Positions 46,667-57,762 of a stretch of DNA of 64,000 nt are shown in pieces; positions within the stretch are counted from its first letter, which is position 1; each line of letters starts with the position of its first letter. Location of the stretch: contig JAJTUQ010000011.1 in assembly GCA_021399445.1 (NCBI GenBank), forward strand, positions 496,001-560,000, written 5' to 3'. Made by a program: the position numbers and the translations under genes. The stretch is from Xylogone sp. PMI_703. Lineage: Eukaryota > Ascomycota > Leotiomycetes. The notes under the pieces are model-generated. The model was not told the origin of the DNA. It made no database searches and was given only the letters and a program-made list of their open reading frames with translations.

Positions 46667-48742
46667 ATGTTCAGCAAACAAAATCAGCGACTCGTCTTTA
46701 CCTACGACGCGGAGCAGCTATGGATCGAGCCCTGGGGTCCGAACGCACTGCGTGTTCGTGCGACGCAGCAAGCCGAGATGCCCTTAGACAACTGGGCTCT
46801 GCAAATGGAGGTGGGCACTCAAACCGATGTGACAGTGACAATTGAAGAGAAGCAAGCATCCATCACGAATGGCAAGATTAAAGCGGTGGTTAGTGCCGCT
46901 GGCAAGCTCATGATTTACAACCACGCCACGAATACGTTACTCTTGGAGGAGTATGCTCGAAATCGCAGCGACCTGCTTGATCCAAAATGCAGTTCGCTGG
47001 CCATTGAAGCTCGCGAATTCGCGGCCGTTCCTGGCGGAGATTACAAACTCACGCAGCGCTTTGAGTCCCTGGATCGGAACGAGAAGATATTCGGCATGGG
47101 CCAGTATCAGCAGCCCTTCCTTGACCTTAAGGGTCTTGACCTTGAGCTCGCCCATCGTAACTCGCAAGCCAGTGTGCCCTTCGCCGTTTCCTCGCGCGGC
47201 TATGGGTTTCTCTGGAACAATCCTGCCGTGGGACGTGCGACCTTTGGCAAGCATGTCATGAGCTTCGAAGCATATTTTACGAAGGCCCTCGACTACTGGG
47301 TTGTTGCAGAAGACTCGGGGCCAGCAGCTATTGTCGAGGCTTATGCAGCCGCGACTGGTACGGTGCCAATGATGCCTGAATATGGCTTGGGATTCTGGCA
47401 GTGCAAATTGCGGTACCAGACGCAGGAGGAGCTATTGGAAGTCGCGCGAGAATATCGTCGCCGAAATTTGCCAATTGATTTGATTGTGATAGATTTCTTT
47501 CACTGGCCGTTGCAAGGAGAGTGGAAGTTTGACCCGACATATTGGCCGGATCCAGGTGAGTTCCTGCTATTTGCTCAGTAATCATGCGTTCCGGAAGTGG
47601 TTCCTTGCTGACCTAGCATACGTTTTGAAGATGCGATGATCCACGAGCTCAAGGAACTTGGAATCGAACTCATGGTATCCATTTGGCCGACTGTCGACAA
47701 GCGAAGCGAGAACTATCAAGAGATGGTGGCCGAGGGGCTACTGGTTCGCACCGATCGAGGTATTCGCACCACCATGAACTTTGAAGGAGAGACCGTACAC
47801 TACGATGCCACCAATCCCCGGGCCCGCCGCTACGTTTGGGATAAGGCAAAAGTCAATTACTACGACAAGGGCATCCGTGTATTCTGGCTGGACGAGGCTG
47901 AGCCCGAGTACAACGTTTACGATTTCGATAATTATCGCTACCACCTCGGGCCCAACATCGCTATCGGCAATGTCTACCCGTTATGCTACGCCCAGACATT
48001 CTATGAAGGCATGACTGCTGCCGGTCAAACTGGTGTTGTCAACCTGCTCCGCTGTGCATGGGCTGGGTCCCAGCGATATGGCGCGCTGGTGTGGAGCGGC
48101 GACATCGCATCTTCATGGCTCTCACTGCGAAATCAGTTAGCAGCCGGGCTAAACATGGGACTTGCGGGAATCCCATGGTGGACGACAGACATCGGGGGGT
48201 TTCACGGAGGCGACCCCAATGATCCAAGCTTCCGAGAGCTCTTCGTCCGCTGGTTCCAGTGGGGGGCATTTTGCCCTGTAATGCGTCTCCACGGTGACCG
48301 TGAGCCTCGCCAGCCCCAGGTGGGCACTACAGGGGGCGCAACGTGCTGCTCCGGTGCGGAAAACGAGGTCTGGTCCTATGGCGAGACCGTATATGGTATC
48401 TGTGTGAAGTACATGCGCATTCGTGAACAACTCCGCGATTACACGCGCACACTTATGGAGGCGGCACACCGCCGAGGCACGCCGCTCATCCGCCCCTGCT
48501 TCTACGATTTTCCAAACGATGCTGCCTCCTGGGAGCTTGAGGACCAGTACATGTACGGACCAAAGTATCTCGTGGCACCAGTGTTGAGTCCAGCTCAGGA
48601 ACTCCGAAAGGTATATTTGCCTCCGGGAACTTGGACTGCGTTCGAGAGCGGTGAGAAATTCGAAGGGGAGAGAACTATAGAAGTAGCATGTGGATTGGAT
48701 ACGATGCCGGTATTTGTGCGGGACTATCCGGGTGGTAGTTGA
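46667..48742 (+). CDS. GH31 alpha-xylosidase-like enzyme, apparently cytosolic
   Basis: Exons 46667-47555 and 47631-48742 around a 75-nt intron (GTGAGT to TTGAAG), giving 666 residues. The start at MFSKQNQRLVFTYDAEQL matches the usual family N-terminus; an upstream ATG at 46625 would add 14 residues. No signal peptide. GH31 landmarks: N-terminal beta-sandwich, WNNPAVG, the barrel start YGLGFWQCKLRYQTQEEL, DFFHWP, nucleophile Asp in FWLDEAEPEY, acid/base Asp in VWSGDIASSW, WWTTDIGGF and MRLHGDREP. The lack of a secretion signal and KLRYQ/DFFHW resemble alpha-xylosidases acting on imported isoprimeverose-type oligosaccharides; an alpha-glucosidase is possible. Fully open. It lies divergent from the reductase. 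Confidence 0.9.
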
Positions 48743-50303
48743 ACAGGATGAGGAGTGACTGGATAGGCACGAGCTTCAGCAATAGGTAGTGTTAAAGCAG
48801 CAGGGAGGAAGCCGTCAGTAATCTAGATCCAAATACACATTGATCTTTAGCCTTATAAACTCAAAGGAACCCTATTACGTGAAATCCTCATTACTATGTA
48901 GATCGCCCTGGAAACTAGGGTTTTCCAGAGGCATAAACTCGAGTAGATTGAGGTCATTGCATAGAGTGGAGGAAACTATTACTAACTTTTTAAAGTTTCC
49001 TAATATTATTGAAGTCGCGTATATCCGACATCACAGAATCATTGGTATGCGGGCCGTTGTAAAGCCCGAACCCGGTGGCAGATGTGATTATTTCCCATTC
49101 TGATGGGCTGGTGATCAGAGCCTCGAAAGTCAACTGTGCCGTTAAATGAGACCATGCCATGCCGACCTTGAGCGAGGGACGGTATGTCGTATTCTTCCTT
49201 ATTGACTCGAGTCGGGTTGTGCACATTTGGTTCAACCATTTCCATGCCGTAAGATAGTTGATTTATCCTTCCGAAGTCTTGCCCCCAAAAAATCTTAGTG
49301 TTGGGCAAATTGCATAATCTACAGAAGAAACGCTTTCTCGCATTTCTGCTGTTGTTCCGATCTAGTGAGAGATGCTCTTTGCATCAAGCACTTATTGGGC
49401 GCCACGGCATTCACTTGCGGGGTCTTACACATGTATGCCGGCGTTTTTTCTACTCGTTTCCTCGTAGTCGGCGGAAGCAAGTGTCACGGAGATGGGATTC
49501 AATTATGCAAGAGAAGGTGATGCTCAACTTGAAGTTCCTGCTCGAGGCTGGATATAGGGCATGGAAGATCATTACGGTTGCTTGTACTTGACGTTGCCAA
49601 CTCTTCGAAAATGGAGTGCAAACTTTATTCTTCTGCCTCATGGTGTTTGGGGGACTGGGCGTGCCAAATCGTTAAAGTCTTACCTTGGGGTAATGGAGAT
49701 TGGGCTGATTATGATGGCTTTTTAAATCAGTTAATATGGCACACAAGATAATTTACTTATTGACAAGGCAGTGATGGATGTTGCGATATCGAGGATCTAA
49801 TTCTCTTTGATACTGATGCGCACAAGATTTATATTCCTCCACAGTCTAGCGCTCTTTCGATACTCAACCTGCAATAGAAAAACTTGGCTGAACAAGGGAT
49901 ACTCAGGCTATGGCTCGAAGAGTGTCGACCGAGGCTTGGGTGAAAAACAGTTGCTTTTCAAGCGAGGGGACAAACGCAGCCAGAGAAATGAACTACGCAT
50001 TGCCTTTCTAGTAATAGATTATTGACTTGGATAGCACGCTAAAGCATATCTTTAATTGGATCCATAACTGAACCTTTTGCCATGATGCGTCGTTCATTGT
50101 CACAGAAGAGTACAGTTTAGACATCAAGGACTTGAATGGATTTTCTATTCTCTGTAAATAACATGTCGTCTCGACGAAAATCAAGCCTGATCACCCACAT
50201 TCCTTACTCGATTAAATTGCTGTGAGAGAATGGAATCTGCAACTTGGAACTGTATGGACTACACTATAGCTGCCGAACCAGCCATTATGCTCATCAGTCA
50301 GCC
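48743..50303. other. Intergenic with possible transposon debris
   Basis: No recognised gene. Two overlapping minus frames (49039-49308 and 48990-49235) are protein-like but unidentified. Near 49448-49485 CTACTCGTTTCCTCGTAGTC resembles the end of the family C MITE (24740-24765), suggesting an old related fragment. Confidence 0.4.
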
Positions 50304-52030
50304 TTACTCCTTCTTTGTGATCCACGAGTCCGTGTTGGTGTACGGATCAACATTGTACTTGGAGAAGTCCCGCGCCGAAATCTTCTGCGCAAAGAGTACA
50401 TCTAGTTCTTCGTAGGTACGGCCTCCGGTCTCTGGAAGTCGGAACCAGGTCCAGACTAAGAAGACGAACGCACAGCCACCCCAGAAGAAACCCGTCTTAC
50501 CCTTCCAATCACCTGCTGTGGGATTCAACATGTACGGGTTTATAACATTGCAGATGATCTGCGAGACGTAGTAAGCAATTCGAGACAAGCAGATCGACTT
50601 GTTGCGGAGACGTGTCGACGATGTTTCGCCGACAATGGCGTAGCAGATGGGACCGACAGTCATGTAGTACACAAGGAGCCACACAAGCATCATTGATGCC
50701 TCAGCGTAATAACCACCTGGTGCATCACCAGCAGCAGCACTGGTGATGCCTACAATCATCAAGATAGCTGTCAACCCTGCTAGACCAGCAACGTATAGAG
50801 TCCGACGGCCAAAAGTTGAGAGTAGGAACCATGAGATGATTGTACCCACTGCAGCGAGTCCTAGACCACCGACAGACATCTTGAACGAAATACTGGTGGG
50901 AAGACCGGCCTGGACAAAGAAATAGGTTGGGGTACCGCCCATTGCAGAGCCACAGAACGGCTGTGCCGAGAAAACCATGCAGACAATTTCCGTGCGTCGA
51001 AGGTCAATGCCCTTGAAGCAGTCCCAGTATGAGGTTCCGTCGTCCATATTCTCTTCCAGGCTGTTGGTATGGATGATCATAGCTAAGGTTTGTTTGACTC
51101 TGCCCTTCTCGTCACCGGATGCGAGTCGCATAAGACTGTGTTCGGCTTCTTTGAACTTTCCTATGCGGACGAGATGCCAAGGGGATTCGGGGGCGAAGTA
51201 GAGCACAATAAACAATGGAATAGGCCAGGCCCATTGGACGGCAAATCTAGACGAGCAAGATGTTAGTAAAAACTGGTCTATTATTAACTGGGAGCATTCA
51301 CCCTCATTAGGGAGAGAATTGCCTTCGATATCACTCACGGGATCTTGTAAGCCCACTTTGTCGTGCCATCTGAGAAGGCAGACAAAACCCCAGCAGCGAT
51401 AAGCTGGCCAAATGCCCAACAAAGGTTGACGTATACAGTGAGGTACCCTCGAAGAGCCATGGGGCAGACCTCTGAAGCGTATGCCGGTGCCATGGTGGCG
51501 AAGACTCCCCACGGGATACCGCATAGAATCTGACCGACAATGAGGACAGGAAGTGACGGTGCAAAGAATGGTATGAAGACAAATACTACAATGGCCACGA
51601 GTGAAGCCAAGAGGACTTTGCGGTATCCGAACCTGTGCGTGAAGTAACCATTGCTAAAGGCGCCAATAATGGTCCCGATTCCAGTGCCGTTGGTAAGACC
51701 AGCCTGCCACGCCGCGGAGAGGGAATAGGAATTGGTACTACCAACATAGTCCCCATAACGCTGGACGAACGCCGGCTGCGCGAATAGGGAGGTGATTAGA
51801 ACAATGTCATAACCTTCCATGATGATCGCCGTTGAGACGAGGATGGACCAGATAACTGCCTTGGGATACTTTTTCAGACCTTCTAGGAGAGTGAGCGCGT
51901 GCTCATCGACAGTGGCCTGCTTAGCCAAGATTTCATCTTTGAGGCTTTTCTCGTCACCGTTTGAAGCAATGTCCTTGAGGTAGGTTGTATCAGCCTTCTC
52001 GCTTGAGTGCAGAGTCTCTTCTATAACCAT
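50304..52030 (-). CDS. MFS alpha-glucoside/maltose-type sugar transporter
   Basis: Exons 52030-51339 and 51246-50304 around a 92-nt intron (GTGAGT to GTCTAG) give 544 residues with 12 hydrophobic segments. A long hydrophilic N-terminus is followed by GYDIVLITSLFAQPAF, HRFGYRKV, the central PESPWHLVRIGKFKEAEHSL motif, FGRRTLY and PETGGRTYEELDVLF. These are hallmarks of fungal alpha-glucoside:H+ symporters (maltose permease group). It would import a di- or oligosaccharide at the plasma membrane. Fully open. Related in type to the truncated permease at 23732-24162. It is placed between the GH31 gene and the Zn2Cys6 regulator. Confidence 0.93.
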
Positions 52031-52281
52031 GCTGGAAAACTTCTGGATGATCCCAGTGAATTGTTACAAGTTTAACTGATTACCACCTTAGTGGGAGTGT
52101 GTGCGATGTTTCAAGTCCACTGCTGGCGGATGGGTGCAACAATGAGGAGACCACTTAGTGGAATGCTATAAGTCCGGTAAGTGATATACATATATCCATG
52201 ATGATTGTAGCAATGAGAACAGTCAGCGGCGAGATTGAAGCATCACATCCGATCAGGGTCTAGGAGATTAACCCAGTTCGC

Positions 52282-52330
52282 CCCCGCAAGACCCAGCTCT
52301 CCGCCGGAGTTTGGCATGTTAAACGCGGGG
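52282..52330. promoter_or_regulatory. Pair of CreA-type sites upstream of the transporter
   Basis: CCCCGC (52282-52287) and GCGGGG (52325-52330) both match the CreA consensus SYGGRG in opposite orientation, about 250-300 nt upstream of the ATG at 52030. CreA mediates glucose repression in filamentous fungi (established). Function here is inferred. Confidence 0.4.
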
Positions 52331-53569
52331 TATATTGAAGGATCCGGTCTATGACAATAAAGGGTAATGAAGGAATAAGCCATCTAACCCCGGACCAACT
52401 CTGTGGGGAGATGCGGCTACTGAGGTGTGGGTTCACGTTTTGTTGCGGTGGCGCCGAACATCGCTACAGTACTACAGTACTGACACTAAAGTACGGGAGG
52501 GGGTTCGAAATTGAATGGTCCACCCTTGCTGGGTAGTGAGCCATCAAACACGCCGCTTTATTGCTCATAGCCACCTGTTGCTGACCTATAATTCGCTGTT
52601 CCCTGGGTAGCGCGTGTGCTCGTGGTGCCGAGCTATATTGGGGTGCCTGTGAAACTAGATCAGACTTCGTTATTTAAACCAGAAGCCGGTGTGAAACTGA
52701 AGTGACGGAGAAAATGGATCGGCTTTAGCGCCTCGCACTTGAGTAACCCCGCAGGCAATGCTTTGCAATTTACCCGAGCTCATGATACACCACCCCCTTT
52801 GATCCACAACACCACGCCCGTGGCTTCTGCCCGAATTTTGAGGATTCTGCCGTTTCAGTGACATTTATAAGATAGTTACATATTAATCTCATAGAGTCAC
52901 AATATCCGCAGGCCTGGCAGAGATGATATCAAAAAGAATTAAACGTAATATTAATTTTAATCAGATAACTACATTTGTACAAATTAGTTGATCTATTATG
53001 AAAGCGAATATTATGGGAGTGCTATCGAGGTGTACGGTTGATACGTACGGTGGATACGTACGGTAGTGGTACGCAGAAGGTATGGGGAGCTCTCTGTAGG
53101 GCCGTGGAATGTAGCTAAAAGACAACTGACCAATCAGAAGGCAGGGTTCGGTAGAATAAGAGGAAAGAAGGCTTGATTATTGTAGCTACTACGGCTACTA
53201 CTACATATATACTAAAAAGTGTGTGCAGGGCTTCTGCACAGGGCATCGCCGCATGTATGGTGAGAGGTGTATCCCTACCAAAATATGTGAGGGCAACAGT
53301 AGCACAGCCCTGATAAGTAGAGAGCAGAACAAACAATAAAGAATCACACAGAAACACTACTTAATTCACAGTCAAGGTATCACAGAGCCAATCATTCCCC
53401 TTTGATGGAGTATTAAAAGGTTGTTATATTGCTAAATGGTTGTCCTGTCTATGTGATGTTTCCTTATCACAATATGTATTTGTGTCAAATTAAATAAAGT
53501 TTTATATAAAATGAAAGTATTTGATGAAAGGTAAAAGAGATTATATTTTGGAATAAAAGAGTATAACAG
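52331..53569. other. Intergenic with repeat debris
   Basis: No gene. Contains the short motif shared with 37109-37146 (52491-52528), a threefold GTACGGTTGATAC-like tandem repeat at 53032-53066, and at about 53090-53375 a sequence ending CACAGTCAAGGTATCACAG that resembles an LTR 3' end next to an initiator-tRNA primer site; the latter is weak. Confidence 0.4.
53032..53066. repeat. Three tandem 13-bp units
   Basis: GTACGGTTGATAC, GTACGGTGGATAC and GTACGGTAGTGG in a row. Confidence 0.7.
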
Positions 53570-53788
53570 TGTAACGTATCTACGTTGGGGGGTTTGCTAT
53601 TACTCAGATAATAGGCTTGGAGGTAAAGGGAGCAAGTGAAACTTCTTGTAGATTCTGGTTACTTGATAATAGGAATGCTATATCAATTTGAAGTTGAGCA
53701 CAAGGCTCTTATCGACTCATTTAATCTGTGAGACGGCTTATTGCGCCCGGGAACCTAGTACGCTGTTACTTCCTGCGGGGTCGTAACA
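53570..53788 (+). repeat. Internally deleted LTR copy
   Basis: Starts TGTAACGTATCTACGTTGGG and ends GGTCGTAACA, matching both ends of the solo LTR at 31485-31946 but only 219 bp long. GAGGTAAAGGGAGCAAGT is also shared. No matching 5-bp duplication is seen. Confidence 0.75.
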
Positions 53789-54021
53789 AAGAGCAAGATC
53801 AACTGTTACAGAAGTATTAAGATTTATAGACAGTGATATAATTAATGAAACAGGATTTGAAAAAAGTGACAGTGATACAACTAATGAGGTATGATCTGAA
53901 GAAGATGATGGTGAAACAGTTAGCCTGATATGAATTGACATGACGGAAATCATTAAGCTACAGGTCCGTGAAGTTGCAGAAATTGGCCTGGATATTTACG
54001 AAGCATTCATCTCCTATACAA

Positions 54022-54127
54022 ATTTCTATGGGCGGCCGATGCCGAGTTTTTCACCGCCTAGTTTTATCAGGGAGGCCGGGCGAGGGGGCGGTGCTGTGGA
54101 CCAAAGGGGTGCTGTGTATCACGAGCC
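54022..54127. repeat. Dispersed repeat, second copy
   Basis: ATTTCTATGGGCGGCCGATG...GTTTTTCACCGCCTAG...GTATCACGAGCC matches 34417-34496 with an extra GC-rich stretch. It lies about 150 bp before the regulator gene. Confidence 0.65.
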
Positions 54128-54272
54128 TTTACCCGCGGGATTTTACATATGTAGGGTTGAGTATCTCCCCAGAATACCGCTCGCTTTTTCTCTCCGCGTC
54201 CGACTGTCCTCTTCTCCTTGTTGAACTGAGTCGGAGGTCTTCTGATGCCAGCGACCCACACCGCACGGCGAA

Positions 54273-57093
54273 GTGCGATTTCAGCCAATGTCGGTGCAAA
54301 TATTGGCAACAGCTGCTGAAGAATCAGCCAGCAATAGTCTCACAGTAGGCCAACCTCAACAACCAGACGCAAGAGAGTCGTCTGTAGAGCCTGCGACTCG
54401 GAAGCAGAGAATCAAGCGCGCGTGTGACAAGTGCAGCTTGTCTCGTATCCGATGCAATGGCCAATTGCCATGGTACGTCTCTTTCCCATCCACGTTGCGA
54501 ACGGGTTCATTGGAACTGCTCCTGGGGACATGCGGGGCATATCTTCACCGCAGTCATACAAGCAAGAAGGTTGCGGGAAATATCTTGCTGACCATCTGTG
54601 GCTCCGTATAGCAGTCGCTGCCGAGGTACGTATTCCACTCACAGCCGTGGCCAATCCAGCGACGAGCTTGGAATAGCTCCATGCACTTCATTATGCAGAG
54701 CTTGGGAAAGCAGCTGTTGACGCCACTGTAACCACTTGACATTTGCCTCAGGATGGGTCCCTGAATGATTGCTTACTACGGCTTTCCTAGACTATGATCA
54801 TGTTTGCAGTTACGCGCGAGAAGTCAAGCGACGTGGGCGGAAACAAAAAGCAAGTCAGACTGCGCAAATTGAAGGTAGAAGCACAGCGGCTGTAAATGTC
54901 CTACTCCCCACAACTCCAGCTGCGGACGAGAACAATAAATATGCGCCAAAGAGGACTTCGGTACTTGAGCTCAGCAGCTTCCACTATGATGCTGGTGATG
55001 CCGGCCCTGAATTGCCCCCTGGACGGGCTGCAACCTCGTGCTGGCGGCGCTATGCTGGCCACGGAGAACATCTTCAAGGCAGTAGTAGTACCCCGTCAAG
55101 CTCCATCCTCACCTTTGCCACACCTCTTCCTCCTCCAAGCCATCTACTTCCTTCTGACCTTTCCTCATCGCCATCACTCCAGCACAGCTCACCTGCAGTC
55201 GCATGCCAGCTCTTCGAGCCGCTCAGCCTCCATCCTCGCTGCCATGTCGGAAATGATGGCAGCAGAGTTGAGTCTCCAGTCCCGCACGGCCCATTCTCCT
55301 TCGGCGCCCCTCAATCAACACCACCATCATACTTGCTAGAGACAATCCATGCTGCGGCGCAAATCAATGAACCCTCAAGTGCCTCCCCATCGCCTAGCAT
55401 TGCGAACTCCAAAAAAACAGACAGCGACGCCTGCCTCTATCCCGTCATTACACCGTTGCTTCCAATCCTGGCAGACATCATGCCTGTGTCTGTCGCCCGT
55501 GACTTGCTACAGTTATACTTCGATCAGCCTGGAAGCTCATTGCTGAAATGCGCGTCCCCCTACGTTCTCACTCACGTTGTGCGACGCCGCGCAGTACTGC
55601 ACCCCTCCAATCCCCGACAGACTAGCGCGGCGCTGCTTCTTGCTATGTTACTTGCGACCGCTCATACCGCTGATATCGCATATTTCCATGTCCCTGGTTC
55701 CCGCACAACGGTATGTGATAAGTTATATGCCGCGGTTGTAGGACAGCTTCGAGATCCGGATGACTGGCATCGATTGCTAAATGGTGGGTGGGTAATGCTC
55801 AGTAATCGCGTGCAGGACAATAGCGCAGATGAAAGCGAAGAAAGAAAGGACAAAGAAAAGGGTCAGGTGGCTGGTCCGAATGCAGGTACTGATGAGATCC
55901 TCACAATTATTCTTGTAACTATCGTCCTATCTGGCGGTACATTTAAAGCAGATTGCCTGCGGTGGTGGAACAAGGCGATCCGGCTTGCACGGGTTTTGAA
56001 GCTGGCCCAGCTTGATGATAAAAATACGAGTGATAGCAGCCAGTTCTTCTCGGATATTGAGGCCACCGAAGAAAAGCGACGTGTTTTTTGGTTGCTCTTC
56101 TCCCTAGACCGACACCTCGCGCTCTCCTACAACGCTCCGCTCTCCATTCTCGATGCTGACATTTCTGTCTATCTGCCCCTGCCAGAGACGCTGTGGGAAT
56201 ATCTCGACACGCGACCGCTTCCGCTTACCTACAATCGCGTGTATGGACCAAAAACAATCATATCAGGCACAGGCTTCTTTGAATTCTTCCTTCCGCTCAT
56301 GACCGTTCTTGGGGATATTGTCTTGCTGCATCATCGCCGCTTACATCCTCGTTTTGGTGCCTTGAATGATGCTGCTGAGACTGCTGTAATTGAGAAGCTA
56401 CTTGAGGAGTGTGAATGCAGTTTGAAGGAGCTACAGAGCAACGCGGACGAGCAGAATAGCACCGCAGATACACCTGCCTCATTGCCAGTCACTGTAGGAT
56501 CTGACTCGCACAGTGCTGAAAGGTCAACCTCTATGACACGCCTACGCTTGGTTACCGCATACAGTACTCACATTCTCCATGTCCTCGCAGTCCTGCTCTA
56601 CGGTAAATGGGATCCGCTTGCCATGCTCACAGCCTCTTCTACATCCTCTAGTAGCGCTACCTCAGTCGCCGAAGACAGCGACGACTGGATGAATCCTGCT
56701 CGCTTCATGAAGTGTGCCTCCCACGCCGTCGCCGCTTCAAAAGCAGTCGCCACTATCATTACACTAGATCCGGAACTCGTCTTCATGCCGTACCTCTTCG
56801 GAATATACCTGCTACACGGTAGCTTTATACTGCTGCTGTTTGCCGACCGTATGCCACAGCTAGGTGGTCCAAACGCAGAAGTGGAGCAAGCGTGTGAGAC
56901 CGTCATTCGAGCACACGAGGTGTGTGTTGTGACTCTGAGTACGGAGTTTCAGAGAAGCTTTCGGAGGGTGCTCAGAAGTACACTGTATAGCGTGACAAAT
57001 ATTGTCCATAGCGATCTAGAGGAGTCTCAGGCAAGGAAGAATGCCCTGGGAATGTATCGGTGGTCCAGAGGGGGAAGGGGTTTGGCGTTATAA
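54273..57093 (+). CDS. Zn2Cys6 transcription factor, XlnR/AraR-like, with a 14-nt microexon
   Basis: Three exons: 54273-54472, 54612-54625 (14 nt) and 54791-57093, total 838 residues. The introns (139 and 165 nt) have GTACGT donors and GTATAG/TCCTAG acceptors; the first has a GCTGAC branch site. Splicing the microexon yields a perfect Gal4-type cluster, C51-x2-C54-x6-C61-x5-C67-x2-C70-x6-C77, the microexon supplying CSRCR. A basic linker SYAREVKRRGRK follows. The fungal_trans middle homology region (about residues 270-620) contains SPYVLTHVVRRRAVLHPSNPR, FKADCLRWWNKAIRLARV, RRVFWLLFSLDRHLALS and SVYLPLPETLWE, resembling XlnR/AraR regulators of xylanolytic and pentose genes. It is a nuclear activator candidate for the neighbouring glycosidases and permeases. 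The start could instead be ATG 54288. Confidence 0.9.
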
Positions 57094-57762
57094 GACGAAG
57101 CACGCTGCGGCCAGCTGATGTCGTAAAGAGATGGCATCACATATGAGCAGCTCTCACCTTCCAGGTCACTATCACACAAACCGTTAGCAGAGATATTCGT
57201 TTCGAAGGTACGTGACTAGAATCTGCGATCAATCTTGAAGTAATTCCATCAGACCAATATATTGAGAGAAAGAAAAAGGACCACACACTGTAAGATATAA
57301 ATCACGTTTGGAGATCTTCCATGTCTCCTCCTTTCAGACGGAATTATAATTACTTCGGCCCATCCCCTACTTCTTGGCTTTGGTTCAGGTTGAATCAGGC
57401 AGTGAAACTTAGTACTAGAGTTCCAAATAACGATAACACAGTGACGAAATGTTTGCGGCGGTGGTATAACGTAATTCCTAGTCTGATCGATCACCCGGTC
57501 TTAGCGATCACTGAAATTTACCGTAAAATCGAGGAAATTCATTCTTTGATAACTCAACAAGTATATTATTATATTTGTTCCGGCCCATACGTGAATATGG
57601 GCCATTCGCGAATGGGCCGGCCCATTCGTAGATAGCTCATATGGCCTATATGTAAGCTTACCCCACAGTAGCGGTGTACCATTTATATAGAAAATCCACT
57701 CTGAATGCTGTGAATTACACTGTTAACAACATTTATTGGGCCTTGTAAGCTTGTTATTCAAA
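57094..57762. other. Intergenic with GGCCCA palindromes
   Basis: No gene called; a 104-codon plus frame at 57321-57635 is not recognised. Near 57580-57630 clustered GGCCCAT/ATGGGCC inverted motifs include a perfect 20-bp palindrome. They may be the left end of the integrase-bearing element that follows. Confidence 0.4.
57609..57628. repeat. Perfect 20-bp palindrome
   Basis: CGAATGGGCCGGCCCATTCG, overlapping CCATTCGCGAATGG (57602-57615), with GGCCCATA...TATGGGCC directly upstream. Confidence 0.85.

Noticed and set aside
48990..49308. Two overlapping minus frames as a gene
   Set aside because: Protein-like in parts, but the two frames overlap and no motif or splice site links them; evidence is too weak for a feature of its own.
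53090..53375. Possible LTR with initiator-tRNA primer site
   Set aside because: AGGTATCACAGAGCC is only an imperfect primer-site match and no second copy or retrotransposon coding was found; mentioned only within the intergenic entry.
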